Position numbers and translations under genes: made by a program. From Thelonectria olida (Eukaryota; Ascomycota; Sordariomycetes; Hypocreales; Nectriaceae), in the NCBI GenBank assembly GCA_020736575.1, contig JAGPYM010000050.1:1-64000 (forward strand): a stretch of DNA of 64,000 bases. Direction: 5' to 3'. Of this stretch, positions 56,420 through 64,000 are shown piece after piece (positions within the stretch are counted from its first letter, which is position 1; each line of letters starts with the position of its first letter). A model generated the notes under the pieces. It had not been told where the DNA came from. It saw nothing but the letters and a program-made list of their open reading frames with translations, and made no database searches.

Positions 56420-58059
56420 TTACATCACAAACACTTGTGGCTCAGGAAGCAGGGCCGGCCAGTCGTCGTTGGACTTGCGGGACCATATCGTCTTGAGCAG
56501 GTCCAGGGCTCTCAAAATGTTGCCAAACCCATTGCGCTGGTGCTGTCTCCGAAGGAATTTCTCAAAGATCCTCTGGTGCTCCGATGTGCAACTCTCTAGC
56601 GCTGCGATGAAGACGGGCCATACCAGTACGTGTTCCCCCAACGACCCTTCGGTGAAGGATTGAACCGTGGCAATGAAATGGTCCAACACGCGTTTTGATG
56701 CCGTGCCCGAGCCCCCTGCTAGTACACGGTCGAGGTAGATGTCAAAGGCCTGTTGTCTCAGATTGGCGAGGACTTTAAAGGTTGGCGATTGTGTAGGATG
56801 TAGTTGATCGTAGTAGTGAAGGCAATCGAAGCTGTCTTGGGCGTGATAGATGATGGCATGCAGGCCAGCATCTTGGCTTAAGAGCGGAGCAGCGTAGACA
56901 CGCATTCTTGAAACACAGGTCAGTAGCCAATCTTGGTCTGAGTTTCATCGCCAGGCAGCATTAGACTTACTTTCGTATTTGCCTGAGCACGAATTGGGCG
57001 GCTTCGCTCCCATCAAGCAATGCGCTCTCGCCGCCAACAGCGGTGAGTGCAGATTCTAGCATCTGGAATATTATGGGAAAGTCGGAGCATCCGTTGATCA
57101 TGACAGCCACCAGCAATGTGGCTAACGCCATAATAACGGCTTGTTTGGTCTTCTGGTCGCAATCGACCAGGTCTCGTCTCTGCTGCAATTCTCGAATTGC
57201 TCGTACGTAGAGATGTTGAGGATCCGCGACGCTTTGGCTTGCCTCTCTGCTCGACAGATGGAATGCCGATGCTGAGAGAACGGCGCTCATGATGAGGTCA
57301 TCTGTGCAAGCCATGGGAAGAATAAGGTGACGCCAGCCGTTGTGGTCATCGTCCATGACGACCATTTCCGGGGCGATGTTGTTGGAGACTACCACAGTGG
57401 GGGTTTAGAGTGATATCACTGCTGGGGGTGATGTAGGGGGGCTTACAGTATGTGAGGAGGAACTCCTTCCATGGCTCCAGCTGAACGAGGGATGCTCTGG
57501 GCGACACAGCGGCGACGGAGGCGGCAGTGCATCTTTCTTGGGCCATATCTTCGACAATGTTCCGAATCTCGTCGTCGATGGCGCTTTTGGGACTGGAAGA
57601 ATTGGAGCCTTGAGGACTGGGGATCAGGGACGAGCAAGCAGTGCATTCGAAGACATCTTGACTCTTGGTGGCCGGGACAGGCTCAGCTTGAGCGTCGCCG
57701 AGTTCACCGCCATGAGCTACCCCTTCAATTGGACCTTTCGACCCGACATGAAAGGAGAAACAGCTTCCATGACTTGTTTGAGCCGACAAAGCTTTCTTTT
57801 TTCTGTTGATAGCCCTGCCTTGCCGAGGAAGGCCATCGCGAAATCGGAATTTGGCTTCAAAACCGCTGCATTCTAACCCTCTCACGGTGCACTTGTTGCA
57901 CTCGGGTTTTGTGCCATCGCAATCAATGCGACGCTGCGAGCATTCATAGCAGCCTATTGACAAGTTAGTACAATGTCTTCCAAGCCCTGTTCATCCATGC
58001 CATTGTATGTTGTACCCACCTTTGACCTTGGGAACATATGGACGCTTTCGACGAGGCAT
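56420..58059 (-). CDS. Zn2Cys6 transcription factor (Fungal_trans_2 type)
   Basis: Nuclear regulator. Exon 1 encodes MPRRKRPYVPKVKG (start 58059), joined to the zinc cluster CYECSQRRIDCDGTKPECNKC and GLEC (six Cys, standard spacing). A long disordered middle part follows. The C-terminal half reads like the fungal-specific TF domain 2: LIMSAVLSASAFHLSSRE, RAIRELQQRRDLVDCDQKTKQAVIMAL, FPIIFQMLESALTAVGGE, then across an intron near 56905-56970 MRVYAAPLLSQDAGL and VLVWPVFIAALESCTSEHQR. It ends at VFVM with TAA at 56420-56422, only 103 bases past the amine oxidase stop (convergent genes). Internal borders are approximate. A candidate regulator of the oxygenase/oxidase pair. Confidence 0.86.
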
Positions 58060-59353
58060 AGTGCGTCACATAGAGCATCCATGTCGAATTGGAACAGCCC
58101 CGCAGCTCTTCGTTAGAGCTATGTCCAGTGACAGAAAGGTGAGGAAATTGAAAAACGAGGTTCTTCGCTTGAGGCCTTTGACTACTCCGCGCAATGCCAT
58201 CGACATCGGCCATCTTACCCCGCACGATAAGTCACCAGACTCGCTGCCTCAACCTAAGCGTTGCTCATGATAGCCGTGCTATTCCAGAAGAGGGAATTTT
58301 AATCAGAGTACGGATACCACGCTCATCGCTCAGCCGGCATGTTTATTCATCGTTGACAGTCGGCTTCAAAGTTGGAAAGGATCTATATAAAAGGTGGTTT
58401 CCTTTCAAACGCTCTCTTACACCTCCAGATATGCCCCTCCAAGCAAGATCTTTTCCTTTTGTCCCTTGGTTAAGTTTGTTCTCTTCTGTGGCTTCTTGAA
58501 GCGTCCGTTATCGGCTCGGAGTTGACCTTCCTTATTCACAGCCCACAACCGAGCGCTTCCAGAAGCCACGTATTTATCGCGGCCGAGTAATGTTCTTTCC
58601 CATTTTTCTTCTTTCTCTGGTCGATGCGTGTTTTTTTCTTTGCATCTCCCACTCGATTGAATGCTCTTCGTGCTATCCTACTTCGCCTAGTTCAAGTTCA
58701 TATTTGCCGAGTGCAAGTATGTAGGCTGAATGGAGTCATATACCTGCTTTTCAAGGAACGCTGATCATATGTTGGTAATAAATGGACTCAAATGTAATAC
58801 CGGCGTGAAAGAGGGTCACGATGTCGGGGACGCCGGTGCCGAAATCTTCCATGACTCTTTTGGAACAAGCGCCATATCATCTCTCAGAGAGAGTATGACC
58901 TATCATGAATAGGCTCGATAGACGGCCTTCCAGATCAACATGTGACCTCAAAAGGGCCGATGCAGGGTTCGCTTCTTCGTAAAGGGCACCGGCACCTGGA
59001 ATGCGGGGGAGCTCACGCGTTATTACGACCGATCGACAAGACCCGGAATGCGCACCAATGGTGTTTCTCAATCCATCCTGGCTCTGGTCCATCCTGGTCA
59101 ACCTCGGTCTCCCCAGAATCTGACGTTTCGCGGAAGGTATCCCTCCGCACATCAGTCATGCTCAAATAGACTCGCGAGCGTCTTGCTCTCGGGTGATTCG
59201 GAGCCGATGCTTGGGCTTCTCATTTTGTCGTCGTATAGTCTTGGCAAAAATGTGAGGGGAGAACTATCGTCTATAAAAGCAGTGTAGACTTCGCATGAGC
59301 ATGTCGTGTTGTTGTGGTGCATCATCCTAACAACACTCCTCGGCATTCCAAAC
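58060..59353. other. intergenic, divergent promoter region
   Basis: About 1.3 kb between the Zn2Cys6 start (-) and the GH5 start (+). No gene supported. Pyrimidine-rich at 58560-58680. A TATA-like box for the GH5 gene is at 59272. Confidence 0.5.
59272..59278 (+). promoter_or_regulatory. TATA box of GH5 gene
   Basis: TATAAAA inside gtctataaaagcagtg lies 76 bases before the ATG at 59354. Consensus match and spacing are good. Confidence 0.55.
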
Positions 59354-60737
59354 ATGGTTTCGGTCCTTTCTCTTGTCGCGATTGCGTTCTACGCAGTGTC
59401 GTGCACCAAGGCATCGCCAACCAGGCACGCCACCAAGCGGGCCTGGCCAAACGGCCCTTTCCACACCGAGGGCGAGAAGATTCTTGACAATTCAGGGAAC
59501 TCGATCAAATACGCCGGAGTAAACTGGCCAGGTCATGGCGAAGCAATGGTACCAGAAGGTCTCCAGTACCAGTCAATCTCCAAGGTCGTCTCCGACATGA
59601 AGAGCATTGGTATCAACGTCATTCGATTGACGTACGCGATCGAGATGATTGACCAGATTTACGAGAACGGTGGCGACGATGTTTCTCTGGAAACTGCCTT
59701 TACAGAGGCACTGGGCTCAACCAACGGCACCAAGGTGTTGAACCAAGTGCTTGCAAACAACCCATCGTTTACCGCGGACACAACTCGGCTTGAGGTGAGT
59801 ACAATTCGGACCTTATCAATGGCTTAAGCCAGTTGGCTAAACTCTACAAAGGTCTTTGACGCTGTTGCAGCGGAGTGTGCAAGCCAGGAAATCTACGTCC
59901 ATCTAGATAACCACATGTCCTCGGGTGCATGGTGCTGTTCAGCCACTGACGGCAACGCCTGGTTCGGTGACCAATACTTCTCCGTTGCCAACTGGACTAG
60001 GGGACTTGCCTATATGGCCAATCACGTAAGAATGCCTCTTCGATTCAAGCTCGCCTTAATATTAACCCAGGCAGGGAAAATCTTGGCCAAACATGATGTC
60101 CATGTCTCTACGTAATGAGCTGCGACAGGCCACTGGTAGCGGATCCGGTTCTGCCGCTTCCTACGACTGGCAGACATGGTATCACTACATCAAGCAAGCA
60201 ACTGAGGCAATCAACAGCGCAAATTCCGATACGCTCATTTTTCTCTCTGGCCTGAATTACGACACGACTCTCGCACCCGTTGTGCGAGGTACAGCTCTCA
60301 CCCCAGGAACAGAAGTGTTCAATCTCGACGACTTTTCGGGATACGCAGACAAGCTTGTCTTGGAACTGCACAACTACGCCACCTCTTCAACCAGCTGCAG
60401 TTCTCTTAAATCAGACTTGTACGGGAAGGGATTCCAGGCCATGAACGCATCTGACTCGACCACCAAGAATGTCTTTCCGGTGTTGATGACAGAGTGGGGA
60501 TTCCTCATGACGGACAGCACCTGGAAGGGTGTCTACAATACTTGCCTGGCTGAGTTTCTCCCTGAAGGGAGCGCTGGCTTTATGCTTTGGGTGCTTGTTG
60601 GCAGCTACTACATCAGATCAGGAACCCAGGATTTCGAAGAAACATGGGGCTTGTTGAGCCACGACTGGTCTGGGTGGCGGAACGAGGATTTTGTCCAACA
60701 GTCGTTTGCACCTATGATTGAAGCTACACTTTCTTAG
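59354..60737 (+). CDS. secreted GH5 family glycoside hydrolase
   Basis: Extracellular glycosidase of the GH5 (cellulase) clan A fold, likely cutting a beta-glucan or beta-mannan; exact specificity unknown. Start MVSVLSLVAIAFYAVSC is a clear signal peptide, with mature part near KASPTR. Visible motifs: YAGVNWPGHGEAM, DMKSIGINVIRLTYAIEM, EIYVHLDNHMSSGAWCC, WTRGLAYMANH, and SLRNELRQ with the acid/base Glu. Further on are FLSGLNYDTTL, LVLELHNYAT and LMTEWGFLM with the nucleophile Glu. Introns near 59793-59851 and 60027-60072 join in frame. A lectin-like or CBM module is not seen. It is intact, and the TATA box fits the start. It has no functional link to the neighbouring methyltransferase that I can see. 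Confidence 0.9.
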
Positions 60738-60904
60738 TAGATCTATAGTTGCAATTCGTAATATCTTAAGGACGCTTGTACCACGTAGAGAAGTCACGGT
60801 TTCGTCTCTGTACTCTGAACGGTTGTCAAAATAGATCAAGCATAGCTCATCCTCAATTCAACAGCAATACCTTAACCCCATGTAAGTAACATCATGTATA
60901 GCTG

Positions 60905-62429
60905 TTACTCAAGCTTTCGCCCATACACTACTCGTTGACGATAGAAGGTATGGAACCTTCCAGAGCGGATTTCGCGGCGGAGTTGAGCACAGTACAAAGT
61001 CACTTCTTCCTTTGACCAGCCGAGAACCATATTAGCCATGAACAAGACGTAGCCCTCATAGTCCTGCTCAAGAGCTGCTTGAGCAAATTGACCGATTTCT
61101 TTGAGCTTCTGGTCTTTTGCCCATCCACCAATTGGAGCCTGCAGATTTTGGTTCAAAAAACTGTGAGAGGCATTTATCACGGGTATTCAGTCGTACCTTT
61201 AGGTTCCACGTCTGGATGTCTACAAAGCCGGCTTCTTCCATGCCTTTGCGTTGCAGCTCGTCCTTCAACACAGTAAAGGGGCGGTTGATTTTCTTTCCGC
61301 CTTCAATGAAGAACTTGCCCCATTCGTTAATAGCACACGTTTCGGTCACACTGCCATCGTCGCTCTCCATCATGGGTGAGGCTTCGTAGCTTTCGACCCA
61401 GCCACCCGGCTTGCAAACGGCGAAGGCTTCTTTGAAGAGCAAAGACCAATCGCTAATGCTTCCGAACAGGTATCGCATATGAATAAAATCAAAGGAATCT
61501 GGCTTAAAGGTCCATTCTTGCGTGCAGTCCTCGATTTCGCTGAGACTGTTAATTTTTGACTCGCTCGGACGGGTGCGAGACGTACAATGTGACGTTGGCA
61601 GGGACCCAAGTTGGCTGAATGGGAGACAAGTCTGTCCCGACGACCTCGACGCTGGGATGCTGATCGGCAAAGTCACTACATGGAGCAGTTAGCAATCTCA
61701 GACGGAGGCAAATTGCAGGTTTTTTAACATGGCCCAGATCCCTATTCATCAAAATCAGATTCGCAATTCAACTTTATATTCGAGAATGAGCAATTACCGG
61801 TCCCTGTTCCAACGTCCAGCACTTTCTGCACACACATTAGCGGCATGTACTTGAGAATAATGGCCAAGTCAAACCTCAATATCATCCTCTAGTGGCGCAA
61901 GAAATAGCTTTCCCTCGAGTGATAAAGATAGGAGATGATGACTATTGCCGTTAGCTCAACCATGCCTTCTTAAGGCCCCCATACTTACTTGATGTCCATT
62001 GACTCGTTATGGTGCTCATCGTTAGGAGTCCTGTGTCACGCATGTTGGCATTCTCAGGCCAAGTTGGTGGTCGTGCAGCAACACTCTACCAATACTGAGC
62101 ATCCCCTCGCTCGGAATGATATGTTCTTCCATGGATAGTCCTATATCGAAGAATGCTGGACGTGATTGATGCAGTTGAACTGACTGCGTCCTCACCAAGA
62201 GTAGAGTCATTGTCCTCACCAGGAGGAGCGTCCTAAGGCCGATGTTAGTGATCTCGCTTTCTCCTTTAATTCAGTCCTCAGTCTCAAAACAGACCTCCGC
62301 CAGTTGGGCCCAATGATCGGCTGAGTGCAAGTTGACGGCGTCGTTGCTAGTTTGGGGGCGAGGGGAACGAGAAGGCGACTTTTGGGGCTCACCGAGCGGG
62401 GTTTTCGGCGAAGTAGGCGCTGAATCCAT
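60905..62429 (-). CDS. LaeA-like SAM-dependent methyltransferase (copy 3)
   Basis: Third copy of the family. It starts at [16 protein letters not shown] (62429); HWAQLAE leads across an intron at about 62230-62290 to [16 protein letters not shown] and [18 protein letters not shown]. The SAM motif [10 protein letters not shown] lies just after an intron at the same position as in copies 1 and 2, with a GTTTGA donor. Then [15 protein letters not shown] and [16 protein letters not shown] follow. It ends with [28 protein letters not shown] at 60905-60907. Intact. It is closer in its tail arrangement to copy 1 (HWA-AE junction, RREIRSG) than to copy 2. A regulatory or tailoring role is possible, not shown. 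Confidence 0.87.
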
Positions 62430-63142
62430 TGTCAACAGTCGTTGACTCTCTCCTTAACATGAGGGTACGTACACGACATCCTCAGGCTCAAGTCGTGGGT
62501 CTTGCGGGTGCAGTTGCTCACTCCAAGTCCAGTTCCCAGTTGAAAGGAAAAGAAAGCAAAGCCACGTTCACCGATGAAACGAGTAGAAAAGGCTCATTCG
62601 ACAGCTAACTACTCAAATCCGAGTGGGGTGGTGAAGTCGAATTCGCCATCCCTGCCCTCGAACCCTTGCAAAATCTATGCAGGTCGATGTGACGACCCAA
62701 CTTCACCCTAGGTCACTGCATGCCACGTTACTGGAGCCAATAGCAGGGTAATGTCTAGTACCAACGGCGCCGATCTTCTTCCCATTTCCCTTATTTTGTT
62801 CTCAGATACGAACACCTCGGTGCCTATGTTAGAAAGTGGGAGCAACCTCCACAAACGGAGGAACCATTTATAGGAGTAATTCAAGGGACTTCACATTGCA
62901 TGCAGGAAAAGGGCCTGTGAAAAGAGGGGGCTTCAGTACTGAGATATTCATTTCGAATCTCAAAATGGACGCATCCAGATTGTTTGCACCATCGTGACGG
63001 AGATGTTTGATCAACCTTCGTTTACCAGATAGACACACGTTCTCATGCCGATCTTTGCGCAAGGAGCCAAACTACAAGACTTGCTAACCGAGCGTGCATG
63101 ACAAACCCAATTCCAAAAAACAAATAAATGCTCAACACTCGC
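62430..63142. other. intergenic region
   Basis: Between the third methyltransferase start and the stop of the partial gene on the right. The small minus-strand frame 62868-63062 has no domain. No gene supported. Confidence 0.45.
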
Positions 63143-64000
63143 CTATGTGGCAGTTTCGTCCGTATCTTCCCATTCATCGTCGTCGGCGTCATAGTCGTCC
63201 TGAGACGACTCTAGAGCTGGCGTAGGCTGATCATCCTTTGTTACGGGGGTCGGCCCACGTATCGGGTTGAAGCAACAGGCCCAATCGACAGTTGGCTGTT
63301 CAACGCCGCTCCCTGGGTCCGAGAAATTCCATTTGGGAACCTCCGACTTTGGCGCCGGTGGACCGACGTTGAAGCTGGTGCTTGTGAAGGCAGAGGAGCT
63401 AAAAGTAAAAGGTTTGGGGCTGGGAGTGGCCATAACTTTTGGTTCACTCTGACTCTTAGGGGATGTAGTCCGAGTGAGAATTGGCAACTCCGCAGAAAGT
63501 GGCTTGGATGTTTTTTCACTTGTCGGTGTTGCGATGACTCGTCGAGGGCGCACTGGGGGTTGGAATTTTGGTACTAAGCCAGGCTTCGATGCTGCCAATT
63601 CAGCCGACGAAACGTCCGGCAGCTTGACGGGTATACGTCTTCCACGCGCATTTTTCACAAGAATTCTTTTCTTGAAAATGTCTCGAGGCTGTCGACTCAT
63701 AGATGGAACAGGTCTGGATACGACAGGCTCGTCATGCCCAGTCTGCATCCCGATTGAGCGTGTTGAAGGACGAGGGGGCGGATCAGGGTTTGTACTCTCG
63801 AGAGATTCTCGCAGAACCTCTTGGAGCTGATCCATCAAAGTACGGTGCTTTTCCTGGAAAATTTCTCGGGAAATAGGGCCCCTTTTGTCACTGCGGTTCC
63901 CAGATCATTGATAACAGTAGGATCACCGACACAAACGGGTGTGGTGCTGGACGCTACCAGCTTAACACCATCTGATAGCATGAGTGGTGGGTTCTTCGAC
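63143..64000 (-). CDS. partial unrecognised Pro/Ser-rich protein, 3' part only
   Basis: Cut by the right window edge; the C-terminus is present. The last exon reads TLMDQLQEVLRESLE, then a long Pro/Ser/Thr-rich disordered stretch. A basic patch FKKRILVKNARGRRIPVK is followed by repeated PKPFTFSS-like sequence, and an acidic tail (DDYDADDDEWEDTDE) ends at TAG, 63143-63145. At the edge another frame reads LMLSDGVKLVASSTTP and could be an upstream exon joined by a very short intron before EKHRTLMDQ. That join (38 bases) is doubtful. No family recognised. Confidence 0.6.

Noticed and set aside
1..64000. tRNA, rRNA and CRISPR features
   Set aside because: No cloverleaf with a good GTTCGA arm and acceptor pairing was found by eye, no rRNA-like sequence was seen, and CRISPR arrays are not expected or seen in this fungal DNA.

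Overview
The window looks like a gene-dense stretch of accessory chromosome from a filamentous ascomycete (Pezizomycotina; Hypocreales or a related Sordariomycete order is my inference). Many genes have short introns of about 45-110 bp with GT-AG (occasionally GC-AG) borders and internal branch-site-like sequences. Both strands are used. The gene content is typically fungal: Zn2Cys6 regulators, LaeA-like methyltransferases, a P450, MFS and ABC efflux pumps, a HeLo/pseudokinase protein, a NACHT-ankyrin protein, a CVNH lectin and a T1/F1-type secreted ribonuclease. No PKS or NRPS backbone gene is visible. I saw no rRNA, convincing tRNA, intact transposon or CRISPR array.

Region 0.5-16.5 kb: a LaeA-like methyltransferase (+), a zinc alcohol dehydrogenase (+), an aldehyde dehydrogenase (+), a cytochrome P450 (+), a bZIP/DUF3425 regulator (-), a membrane-anchored TAP-like alpha/beta hydrolase (+) and a second LaeA-like methyltransferase (-). 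The three redox genes are tandem and could form an alcohol to aldehyde to acid branch with a P450 tailoring step. Region 18.6-29.8 kb: a small CVNH lectin, a Zn2Cys6 regulator next to a DHA1 MFS pump, a dienelactone hydrolase gene broken by one in-frame stop, a second DHA1 MFS pump and a secreted guanyl-specific ribonuclease. Region 31.1-39.4 kb: a charged coiled-coil nuclear-type protein, then a head-to-head pair: a Ser/Thr kinase whose frame runs on (across one TAG) into a CRZ1-like C2H2 protein, and a HeLo-like domain protein with a pseudokinase domain. This kinase plus HeLo-pseudokinase pair resembles the RIPK3/MLKL layout and is the most interesting locus here.

Region 39.9-50.7 kb: a Zn2Cys6 regulator, a full-length ABCB-type multidrug transporter and a NACHT-ankyrin (STAND/NLR-like) protein, all on the minus strand. 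Region 51.7-58.1 kb: a putative Fe(II)/2-oxoglutarate oxygenase, a divergently transcribed FAD amine oxidase and a Zn2Cys6 regulator, a possible small catabolic or biosynthetic cluster. Region 59.3-64 kb: a secreted GH5 glycosidase, a third LaeA-like methyltransferase and the 3' part of an unrecognised Pro/Ser-rich protein cut by the window edge.

All splice sites were read by eye from frame continuity, border dinucleotides and family conservation. Gene ends are more reliable than internal borders. Family names come from recalled conserved motifs, not from searches.
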